Shown: positions 35,880 through 42,905 of the stretch, in pieces | How positions within the stretch are numbered: the stretch's first letter is position 1 | Layout: every line of letters starts with the position of its first letter | Assembly (NCBI GenBank): GCA_947478865.1 | Contig: CANJXF010000003.1 | Span: forward strand, 90,912 to 139,401 | From: Verrucomicrobiales bacterium | Lineage (GTDB): Bacteria; Verrucomicrobiota; Verrucomicrobiia; Limisphaerales; CANJXF01 | DNA: 48,490 nt | Direction: 5' to 3' | Notes under the pieces: model-generated | The model's input: the letters and a program-made list of their open reading frames with translations, nothing else | Told to the model about the DNA's origin: nothing | The model's database searches: none | Translations under genes and position numbers: made by a program

Positions 35880-36019
35880 AGGCGCTGAACGTTGCAGGCG
35901 AATATGTCTGGATCTACACGGAGCAAGCGCGCTGGTGGACGCCGGAAGGAAAACCAACCGCTCTGCCAGATTCCTACGTGGAGTCCCTTCAGCGGTCGCG
36001 GTCGAGATTCGTTAAGTGA
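35880..36019 (+). pseudogene. Direct repeat copy B: orphan 3' fragment of the TIM-barrel gene
   Basis: Repeats 35375-35490 from ALNVA to PDSYxESLQR in translation, but the rest of the gene is missing. The local open frame starts at 35834 with unrelated codons (MRGGEQGYAALGAVF) and ends at a shifted TGA. It is probably not expressed as a functional protein. Identity to copy A (about 97%) is higher than in the small gene that accompanies it (about 87%). Confidence 0.85.
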
Positions 36020-36111
36020 CCTGAACCTGACAGGCTGGGGAGTGAAGCGGGGTGGAATTTCCTAAATCAATTCTCCTTTTTGGCGATCGGACGCGATCCA
36101 AAAGCGCCCGT

Positions 36112-36249
36112 TCATTTATGCTGCTGATCATAAAGGCTCTTCAGTGCGAGCGTAACCACGGCGCCCTGACGGACGCCTCCAAAGTGGTTGCTGAGCCATT
36201 TGATCAGCTTCAAGTCCTTTTCCGAAAACTGAATCGATGTTTTTTTCAT
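36112..36249 (-). CDS. 45-residue ribbon-helix-helix-like protein, copy B
   Basis: ATG at 36249-36247, stop TGA at 36114-36112. Sequence begins MKKTSIQFSEKDLKLIKWLS and ends LKSLYDQQHK; compared with copy A it has K2, E10, A30, V32, Q42 and H44. The strand-helix-helix layout is the same, and hydrophobic positions of both helices are unchanged. A GGGCGGGA-type ribosome site lies just before the start, which copy A lacks, so this copy is the better candidate for expression. Two adjacent palindromes lie 68-102 bp upstream (36317-36351), a plausible place for an autoregulatory operator of an RHH protein. Confidence 0.72.
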   Translation of the reverse strand: MKKTSIQFSEKDLKLIKWLSNHFGGVRQGAVVTLALKSLYDQQHK

Positions 36250-36316
36250 AATTTCCCGCCCTCAGCCCTTTTGCTGGAATTCTTCAAAAGTTTTTCCACC
36301 TGCGAACTGACTTTAG

Positions 36317-36351
36317 ATCATCAGAAGTGATGATGGAAAGGACTTTCCATC
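36317..36351. promoter_or_regulatory. Two adjacent palindromes, possible operator
   Basis: ATCATCA (36317-36323) mirrors TGATGAT (36328-36334) over four bases. GATGGAAAG (36332-36340) mirrors CTTTCCATC (36343-36351) over two bases. Both are perfect and they overlap slightly. They lie upstream of the copy B ribbon-helix-helix gene. No T-run follows, so they are unlikely to be terminators. Confidence 0.55.
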
Positions 36352-36616
36352 GCCTCCCTGAACTGCCTTTCATCTAGCAGCGTGAATGCGGTGTTCTCAC
36401 CACTTCAAATGGTCTCGGGAATCTGGAATCGTAGCGTGGTGTGCTGGCATTTGGTATTCAGCATTTCCGAAGGCGAACGATGAAATTTAAAATGCCGCAA
36501 ATGAGTTGCCGCTTGATCGCGGTATTGGGATCTACGGCACATCGCCGCAGGTTCATGAACAAGCCGTCGAGCCGAACGACCCAAACCCATTTTCGACTGG
36601 ATACGGCAAGCCGTTT
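36352..36616. other. Non-coding stretch, no recognisable content
   Basis: About 265 bp upstream of the palindromes and downstream of the propeller gene stop. Open frames on both strands are short and show no family pattern or compositional support. Confidence 0.55.
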
Positions 36617-37906
36617 TTAATTTTTCCCGATGCGATAGAGATGGCTGTCCGTCCGCAAATAGAGGGTTCGGTCCACGATGGCGGGCGTCGCTATGGCTTC
36701 GTTCGGTAGCACATTTTCCGCAATTTTTTCGAATCGCTTGCCTGCTTTGATCACGGTGCTTTTTCCGTCTTTGCCAAAGAAATAAACGCGACCCTCGGCG
36801 AGCAACGGTGACGCGAGGTGTTGTCCACCTAACCGTTCCTGCCAATAGACTTCGCCGTTCGCGGCATCAGCGCAATTCGCCATGCCGTCATCGGAAACCC
36901 AATAAATTTCGTTGCCCGACATGACGGGAGAAGACATGACCGGAACCTGCTTCGTTGTTTTCCAGGCGACATGCGTGCTGGTCACATCGCCCGAGCCATC
37001 AGCACGGACCGCAAAGAGTTGCGCCTTCATGCAGCCGGTGCTGAAGAATACCATCCCGTGACCGTAAACCGGGCAGGAACCGATCGAGAATCCCACGCCA
37101 TGCCGCGCGCGCCAGAGCTCCTTGCCGGTGGCTGGATCGTAGGAGACAACCCAGTGCGCGGCGGGCGAGATCAATTGGGTTTCGCCATTCGTTGGCACCA
37201 GCAAAGGCGTGACAAATGACTTCTTGAGATTGGGGCTGGAGGCTTCGATGGGTGGCCGATCGGTTTTCCAGACGGCTTTTCCGGTTTTTTTGTCCAACGC
37301 CGTGACGTATTGCGCCTCTCTTCCATCGCGGACGAGGATCAGCAGGTTCCTGTAAACGACGGGCGAACTGCCGGGACCGACCTGATGATCGGACGGCACC
37401 TTGGTTTTCCAAATTATTTTACCTGTCTTGGTATCGAGGCAAGCCGTGCCGAAGGTTCCGAAGTCGCAATAAATCCGGCCCGGCTCCACGACCGGAGTAG
37501 GCGTCGCCCAACTGTTGAACCAATGGACGGGGTCTGGTTTATCAATGTCAAACAGTCGCGTGCGCCAGAGAATTTTGCCGCTGTCGCGAGCGAGACAAAC
37601 CGTTTCCAGAGAAACGTGCTCAGCGGTTTGCATGTCGTCGCCGCCAATCGGAACGTGGCGGACGTCTTGTTCAAGGGCAGTCGTCAGCCAGATCCGGTCG
37701 CCGATGATGACGGGGGAAGAGCGACCGCGGCCGGGCACAGCGGATTTCCAGACGACGTTGTTGGTTTCTGCCCAGGTTACAGGGACATTGCGGGCGGCGG
37801 TGGAGCCATCGCCATGCGGCCCTCGAAATTGCGGCCAGTTCAATTCTGCCGCCGTGGTGGTTTGGGCCAGTAATGCCGCGAGCATCGCCGATTGAAAAAA
37901 GCGCAT
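36617..37906 (-). CDS. Secreted PQQ-type beta-propeller protein
   Basis: A 429-residue exported protein: signal peptide (1-19, ending TTA-A) then N-W-P-Q-F-R-G-P-H-G-D-G, the hallmark opening of a large family in Planctomycetes and Verrucomicrobia. The blades carry the PQQ-repeat pattern A-x-D-x-x-T-G-K-x-x-W: CLARDSGKILWRT, CLDTKTGKIIWKT, ALDKKTGKAVWKT, SYDPATGKELWRA and CADAANGEVYWQE. Family members resemble BamB and quinoprotein dehydrogenases in fold, but most lack a demonstrated cofactor and function is unknown. It is the first gene of the minus-strand side of the accessory region, downstream of the pseudopilin gene by 85 bp. Confidence 0.9.
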   Translation of the reverse strand: MRFFQSAMLAALLAQTTTAAELNWPQFRGPHGDGSTAARNVPVTWAETNNVVWKSAVPGRGRSSPVIIGDRIWLTTALEQDVRHVPIGGDDMQTAEHVSLETVCLARDSGKILWRTRLFDIDKPDPVHWFNSWATPTPVVEPGRIYCDFGTFGTACLDTKTGKIIWKTKVPSDHQVGPGSSPVVYRNLLILVRDGREAQYVTALDKKTGKAVWKTDRPPIEASSPNLKKSFVTPLLVPTNGETQLISPAAHWVVSYDPATGKELWRARHGVGFSIGSCPVYGHGMVFFSTGCMKAQLFAVRADGSGDVTSTHVAWKTTKQVPVMSSPVMSGNEIYWVSDDGMANCADAANGEVYWQERLGGQHLASPLLAEGRVYFFGKDGKSTVIKAGKRFEKIAENVLPNEAIATPAIVDRTLYLRTDSHLYRIGKN

Positions 37907-37991
37907 GGTCCATTAATAACGCGATCCCCCGCGCGAGTCCATCCTTGGAAAGGGCCGCCGCTTCGATGGCTTGATTGAATTTCCGGCAAAA

Positions 37992-38798
37992 CTATTTCTT
38001 CCGCACGCTGCTTCGTTCTTTCAACCAATTGAAATCCGTCAGCGGCGTGGCCTCGAACGTGCCGCCTGCGCCGCCGTTCTGCGCCGTTCTTTTCGTATCC
38101 TCGAGCGCCCATCGATGGCTTTCCACGTGGCCATCAGCGAAGGAGAGGTTGGCCGCGCCGTTGTGATAGGAGGCTGGAAGGTTTCCCCAGCGGGTTTCGT
38201 CCCAGCGATTCATGAAAAAGCCGTCGTTGATCGTGTCCGGGTGTTCATCGAGAAAGACATAAATGCTGGCGGGATGGGAGATATCGGACGACCGGAAGAA
38301 TTGGATGAGCTGAGGATTGAAGCGGTTCGTCAATTCGCCGGGATCGCCCACGAGCGAGTTCATCGAGAAACTGCGGATGCGCGGGCCGTTCGCGGCGATG
38401 GATTGGTCTGACGGACATTTGAAAACGGCCGTGTTTTTCTGGAGCAACGGAGCAAGTTTTCCGGTGGTCAACGTGGCGAGGTTCGTGTTCCCATCGCTAT
38501 CCAGCCAGTTTTCTAAGTTGTTAACCCAGTTCTGTTGGAGTTTGGCGGTTTCCTGGAGCCCATGATTGTTGACCAGCAGATTTGAATTTTCATCGGCATA
38601 CAGCGCCCAGGCGACCGAGAGCTGCTTAATATTGTTCGCGCAGCCAATTCCCTGCGCCTTGAGCTTTGCTTTGCCAAGGGTCGGCAACAAAAGCCCGGCC
38701 AAAATGGCAATGATCGCAATTACCACCAGGACTTCGATCAAGGTGAAGCCGGCAGCGCGCGCTTCCAGTGCGGAGGATTGATTTTCGCCCACGTTCAT
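37992..38798 (-). CDS. Pseudopilin-like protein with prepilin-type N-terminal methylation motif
   Basis: A 268-residue protein. I chose the ATG ending at 38798. The prepilin peptidase motif is A-A-G-F-T-L-I-E-V followed by the hydrophobic helix [41 protein letters not shown] is the conserved continuation in verrucomicrobial and planctomycetal pseudopilins. The C-terminal domain shows [26 protein letters not shown], matching the H-x9-DG pattern of the type II secretion G-domain-like family. These proteins occur in many copies per genome with unknown function, likely parts of secretion or surface structures. No secretion machinery gene is adjacent. Confidence 0.92.
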   Translation of the reverse strand: MNVGENQSSALEARAAGFTLIEVLVVIAIIAILAGLLLPTLGKAKLKAQGIGCANNIKQLSVAWALYADENSNLLVNNHGLQETAKLQQNWVNNLENWLDSDGNTNLATLTTGKLAPLLQKNTAVFKCPSDQSIAANGPRIRSFSMNSLVGDPGELTNRFNPQLIQFFRSSDISHPASIYVFLDEHPDTINDGFFMNRWDETRWGNLPASYHNGAANLSFADGHVESHRWALEDTKRTAQNGGAGGTFEATPLTDFNWLKERSSVRKK

Positions 38799-38889
38799 TG
38801 CTGCAACTTTATGCCTGGGCCAGAAGGAGCGCAGCAATTTTCAAATCTTTCGCACGGGTGGCTTTCGTTGAAGGTTGGCACCGGGCAAA

Positions 38890-39603
38890 TCAGATGAAGG
38901 TGAGCAAATGCGGGCTGGCCAGGTGGGGGACGGCGTTGAAGGCCACCAGCGAAAAGCGGCCGGGCGAGAAAAGAAATTCGGTGTAGGAGGCGTTGCGGAC
39001 AACCCAGCTCAACTCCAGGGTTTTTTCGTCATGAAGGTTCATCGCCAGCCCCATCGCGGCCGCCACGGGACCGCCGGAGCTGAACACGGCGACTCGCTTT
39101 TGACTACCGGCAACCGCCGTCATTTTCGCCAGGCCACGGCCGATCCGGTCGCGAAACTCGTGCCACGCTTCGAGGTCGGGCAGGTCCAATTCGCGGCGAA
39201 CCCACAGCCGCGTCACCTTTTGAAAAAGCCGGAGGTAATCGCGCTGTGCGGTATAGGAATCGCGGCGCAGGTTCTGCCGCATCTCCCGGATCACTGGGTC
39301 GCGTTGCATCAAATCCGGCAGCGACCGGGTGAGAACATCCTGCCCGCAATGCTCATCCAGCTCCGGCAGTTGAATCGGCTCCGGCCAGTGCAGGCCGCGT
39401 TCGCGATAAACCTCGGCGACGGCATCGTGGGTTTGCTGATGGCGTCGGCGCGGGCCGACGTAAGCGCAGTCGAAGACGAGTTTCTGTTGGGCCCAATGCA
39501 GCGCGAGCTCGCGAGATTGTTCGACGCCGCGCGGCGAGAGTTGATCGTAATCAGCGGCGTGAAAAGAGGCTTGTCCGTGCCGAACAAAATACAGAAGGCT
39601 CAT
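38890..39603 (-). CDS. Histidine phosphatase family protein
   Basis: A 237-residue protein starting M-S-L-L-Y-F-V-R-H-G-Q-A (catalytic H9 in RHG). I chose the ATG ending at 39603; an upstream in-frame start overlaps the SDR gene. The second conserved segment reads V-A-V-F-S-S-G-G-P-V-A where classical phosphoglycerate-mutase relatives have S-H-G-G. This S-G-G form also occurs in a subfamily found beside acyl-CoA dehydrogenases, so it may still be active but with an altered acid-base site. It is the last gene of the acyl-CoA dehydrogenase / kinase / SDR operon, 10 bp after the SDR. The natural substrate is unknown. Confidence 0.85.
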   Translation of the reverse strand: MSLLYFVRHGQASFHAADYDQLSPRGVEQSRELALHWAQQKLVFDCAYVGPRRRHQQTHDAVAEVYRERGLHWPEPIQLPELDEHCGQDVLTRSLPDLMQRDPVIREMRQNLRRDSYTAQRDYLRLFQKVTRLWVRRELDLPDLEAWHEFRDRIGRGLAKMTAVAGSQKRVAVFSSGGPVAAAMGLAMNLHDEKTLELSWVVRNASYTEFLFSPGRFSLVAFNAVPHLASPHLLTFI

Positions 39604-39613
39604 CGTGGTCGGC

Positions 39614-40375
39614 CTATTCGGCGACGATTCCTCCATCCATCACCAGCGAATGTCCGGTGATGAACGCCGCGGCATCCGAGAAAAGATAAATCGCCGCCTG
39701 CGCAATTTCTTCCGCCGTGCCCAATCGTTGCAGCGGAACGCGCGCGATTAATTTTGCTTCGAGGTCCGGTTTTTTTTCCAACATTCGATCGAGCATCGGC
39801 GTGCGCGTGTAAGCCGGGCAGATGGCGTTCACGCGAATCCCCGCCTTGGCGTAATCGATCGCCGCCGTTTTGGTCAGGCCGATCACGCCATGCTTGCTCG
39901 CGGTATAAGCGGCATGACCGGGAAAACCAGTGACGCCCGCAACGGACGACATATTCACGATGGCACCCGAGCCCTGCTTCACCATCACCGGGAGCTGATA
40001 TTTCAAACAAAGAAAAACGCCGGTCAGATTCAAGTTGATGACCTGGTTCCAGATCTCCTCGGGATAATCGGCGGCGCGGGCCCGCACGCCGTCGATGCCC
40101 GCGTTGTTCAATGCAAAATCAAGGCGACCAAATTCGCTCACGGTGGCCGCGACCATTGCTTCAACCTCGCTGGATTTGGTGACGTCGGCCTTCACGAAAA
40201 TCGCCTGCCCGCCCGCCGCGGTGATCATTTGGACCGTGGCTTCACCTTCGCCCGCCGCAATGTCCGATACGACGACCCGCGCGCCCTCGTTGGCGAGTGC
40301 GACTGCGGAAATCCGACCTAAACCCGAAGCGCCGCCGGTCACTAATGCCACCTTGCCTGAGAATTGTTTCGTCAT
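39614..40375 (-). CDS. SDR family NAD(P)-dependent oxidoreductase
   Basis: A 253-residue classical short-chain dehydrogenase. Cofactor loop T-G-G-A-S-G-L-G (13-20), N-N-A-G (90-93), and the catalytic set S144, Y157 and K161 in IVNMSSVAG and AYTASKHG. PAYTRTPMLDRM and the closing FITGHSLVMDGG are typical of the 3-oxoacyl-reductase-like branch. The D at the end of strand two (VVVSDIA) favours NAD over NADP. In its operon with an acyl-CoA dehydrogenase and an APH-like kinase it would oxidise a hydroxyacyl intermediate; that role is inferred from context. Confidence 0.93.
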   Translation of the reverse strand: MTKQFSGKVALVTGGASGLGRISAVALANEGARVVVSDIAAGEGEATVQMITAAGGQAIFVKADVTKSSEVEAMVAATVSEFGRLDFALNNAGIDGVRARAADYPEEIWNQVINLNLTGVFLCLKYQLPVMVKQGSGAIVNMSSVAGVTGFPGHAAYTASKHGVIGLTKTAAIDYAKAGIRVNAICPAYTRTPMLDRMLEKKPDLEAKLIARVPLQRLGTAEEIAQAAIYLFSDAAAFITGHSLVMDGGIVAE

Positions 40376-40523
40376 GATGAAGGAATTCCGTCGAGCGTAG
40401 CGGAATACCGATCAAAGCAAAGTGCCAACTAAGGCAGCTCTGATCGCCCTCTTACACGTTTGGCTCTGATGATTTTGCAATGTCGGAGCGGGCGGAATTG
40501 TTTTTGAAGTTGCCGATCACAGG

Positions 40524-41606
40524 TTAGGACAGGCCCGTGATGCGCTTTTTCTCAATGGCCAGGCACGCGGTCTGGCTCCCGGCGCGAACGAGGTGAATTA
40601 AATCGGCGAAGCGCGCGTCCTGCGTCACGCCCATTTTGTAGCGCGCGTAAATCTGCTGCACGATCACCGCGATTTTGAATAAACCGTAGGCATAGTAGAA
40701 AACGCCGTCGCACACGGTGCGTCCGCTTTGATTGAGGTAGCGCGCGAGCAATTCTTCGCGGTTCAAATTCCCCGGCAGCGTTGTCACGCCAAACGATTGT
40801 CGCTGCCACTCATCGGGATCGTCGGCATCAACCCAGTAACCGAGCGTCGAACCGAGGTCCATGAGCGGGTCGCCGATGGTGGCCATTTCCCAGTCGAGCA
40901 CGGCTTTGATTTGCGCGATGTCGTCGGGATCAAGCACAAGGTTGTCGTATTTGTAATCGTTGTGGATGAGACAACCGCCTGCGTCCGGCGGTTTGTTTTC
41001 GGCGAGCCAGACGGCCGCCCGGTCCATCGCGGGAATGTCATCGGTGCGCGCATTTTGATAACGCTTGATCCAGCCTTCCACCTGGCGGGCGACGTAGCCT
41101 TCGGGCCGCCCCAATTCCCCGAGGCCGGCAGCGACGTAATCCGCGCCGTGGATCGCCGCGAGGTTATCGACAAAATGTTCGGAGATGCGCCGCATCAACG
41201 GCGGCGTCAACGCGAGCCCCTCCGGCGGTTTCTTGCGCAGGATGATTCCCTGGACCCGTTCCATGATGTAAAACGGCGCGCCCAAAACCGATTCATCGGC
41301 GCAGTAGGCGAGCGGTTGCGGAACTCTTGGATAAACGGAAACGAGATGCGACAGGATGCGATATTCGCGACCCATGTCGTGGGCGGTTTTGATTTTCGCG
41401 CCAAACGGTGGACGTCGCAAAACGAGTTCGCGTCCTCCCGCGCGCAGCAAATAGGTCAGGTTGGAATAGCCTTTGGCGAACTGCGAGATTTCCAAGGCGC
41501 CGCTCAAATCGGGCAGCGTTTGCCGCAGGTAAATTTCCAATTTGGCGCGGTCAAGTTCTTCTCCCGGTCGCGTCGCCTGCGGTTGATCGAGCAAAGCGGT
41601 TGGCAT
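40524..41606 (-). CDS. APH-type phosphotransferase family protein (ACAD10/11 kinase-domain-like)
   Basis: A 360-residue kinase-fold protein. Nucleotide-binding lobe: FAKGYSNLTYLLRAGGRELVLRRPP. Catalytic loop: C-L-I-H-N-D-Y-K-Y-D-N. Metal-binding aspartate: V-L-D-W-E-M-A-T-I-G-D-P-L-M-D-L. The sequence style (GREYRILSHL, GAPFYIMERVQGIILR, HNDYKYDNLVL) is that of the kinase-like half of animal ACAD10/ACAD11 and of bacterial relatives next to acyl-CoA dehydrogenases, including the levulinate pathway kinase LvaA. The gene is 12 bp downstream of such a dehydrogenase. The likely reaction is phosphorylation of a hydroxyacyl-CoA so that the dehydrogenase-like partner can eliminate phosphate; the substrate here is not known. 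Confidence 0.88.
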   Translation of the reverse strand: MPTALLDQPQATRPGEELDRAKLEIYLRQTLPDLSGALEISQFAKGYSNLTYLLRAGGRELVLRRPPFGAKIKTAHDMGREYRILSHLVSVYPRVPQPLAYCADESVLGAPFYIMERVQGIILRKKPPEGLALTPPLMRRISEHFVDNLAAIHGADYVAAGLGELGRPEGYVARQVEGWIKRYQNARTDDIPAMDRAAVWLAENKPPDAGGCLIHNDYKYDNLVLDPDDIAQIKAVLDWEMATIGDPLMDLGSTLGYWVDADDPDEWQRQSFGVTTLPGNLNREELLARYLNQSGRTVCDGVFYYAYGLFKIAVIVQQIYARYKMGVTQDARFADLIHLVRAGSQTACLAIEKKRITGLS

Positions 41607-41618
41607 TTTTTGGCCGGG

Positions 41619-42824
41619 TTAAATCGAGATGCTGCAACCCTGTTTTTTCAAATGAATGCGGGCCACCACGGATTTGTGCACTTCGTCCGGCCCGTCGTAA
41701 ATGCGCGCCGCCCGCTCGTGCCGATACCAATGCGAAAGCACGAGATCATCGGTCATACCCAGCGCGCCATGGGTTTGGATGGAGCGATCGAGAACCTTTT
41801 GCAGCACGTTCGCCACGTAAAATTTAATGATGGAAATTTCCTCACGCGCGGCACGGCTGCCTTCGTGTTCGATTTTCTCGGCGGCTTGCATTACCAGCAA
41901 TCTCGATGCGTTGATTTCGGCGCGGCTTTCCGCAATCCACTCCTGGACGATTTGCCGGGTGCCCAGCGGTTTTCCCGGCGCAAGCAAACGGGTCGCCGCG
42001 CGATGACACATCATTTCAAAAGCGCGTTCGCAAATTCCAATCCATCGCATGCAATGATGAATCCGCCCCGGCCCGAGGCGTTGTTGTGCGATCTCGAATC
42101 CCTTGCCTTCTTCGCCCAATAAATTTTTTTGCGGCACGCGGCAGTTCTCGTAATGAATTTCTGAGTGGCTGACGTAATCCTCGCCCGCGCCGCCCATGAT
42201 CGAAGTGTTGCACACGCGATTAAACCCCGGCGTATTCGTCGGCACAATAATCTGGCTGGTGCGAGCGTAGGGGCTTTCGGCATCCGGATTGGTGATCGCC
42301 ATCACGATGGCGAAGGCTGCGCCATCGGCGGCGGACGTGAACCACTTGCGCCCATCGATGACGTAATCGTCGCCGTCTTTGCGCGCCTGCGTTTCCATCC
42401 ACGCCGGATTGCTTCCGGCAAAATCGGGTTCGGTCATCGAAAAACAACTGCGGATCTCGCCGCGGGTCAGAGGAATGAGCCAGGCGGCCTTCTGTTCCTC
42501 GGTTCCATAAGCCATCAACACTTCCATGTTGCCGATATCCGGCGCCTGGCAGTTGAAAAGATAGTGACCGAGGGGACTGCGGCCAAGGGCTTCGCTGATG
42601 CGTGCAAATTCCGGCAACGAGAAACCTTGCCCGCCCAGTTCTTTGGGCAGATGCGGCGCCCAGAGCCCCAGCGCCTTGACGCTTTTCCGCTTGGCTTCGA
42701 GCTGCGGCAACAGCTCGCGGAAAGGGCGATGCAGGAAATCTTCTTCCAACGGCAAGACTTCGTCGCGAACGAACGCCTGAATCTTTTCGAGGGCACAATT
42801 CAACGGTTCACTGGTCATAAGCAT
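41619..42824 (-). CDS. Acyl-CoA dehydrogenase (ACAD10/11-like)
   Basis: A 401-residue FAD enzyme of normal length. Family marks are FSMTEPDFAGSNP, the GRKWFTSAADGAAFAIVMAITNP strand block, LGPGRIHHCMRWIG, the QWIAESRAEINASRLLVMQAA helix and ARIYDGPDEVHKSVVARIHLK at the end. MEVLMAYGTEEQKAAWLIPLTRGEIRS is typical of the large-acyl branch. The CMRWIG-type segment and adjacency to an APH kinase group it with ACAD10/ACAD11. It is the first gene of a minus-strand operon that continues with the kinase, SDR and phosphatase. Confidence 0.94.
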   Translation of the reverse strand: MLMTSEPLNCALEKIQAFVRDEVLPLEEDFLHRPFRELLPQLEAKRKSVKALGLWAPHLPKELGGQGFSLPEFARISEALGRSPLGHYLFNCQAPDIGNMEVLMAYGTEEQKAAWLIPLTRGEIRSCFSMTEPDFAGSNPAWMETQARKDGDDYVIDGRKWFTSAADGAAFAIVMAITNPDAESPYARTSQIIVPTNTPGFNRVCNTSIMGGAGEDYVSHSEIHYENCRVPQKNLLGEEGKGFEIAQQRLGPGRIHHCMRWIGICERAFEMMCHRAATRLLAPGKPLGTRQIVQEWIAESRAEINASRLLVMQAAEKIEHEGSRAAREEISIIKFYVANVLQKVLDRSIQTHGALGMTDDLVLSHWYRHERAARIYDGPDEVHKSVVARIHLKKQGCSISI

Positions 42825-42905
42825 GGCATCGGGATTAGTGGAGCGGGCAAAAACTAAACCTGCGTCTGGCTGGATTCGAGGAAATTAATTTCAACTCGCG
42901 CGCTG

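Noticed and set aside
35606-36249. Toxin-antitoxin module
   Set aside because: The two small genes look like possible antitoxins, but no toxin-like frame is adjacent, so the call was not made.
40728-42122. 464-residue plus-strand open frame
   Set aside because: Antisense to the kinase and acyl-CoA dehydrogenase genes, which have intact catalytic motifs.
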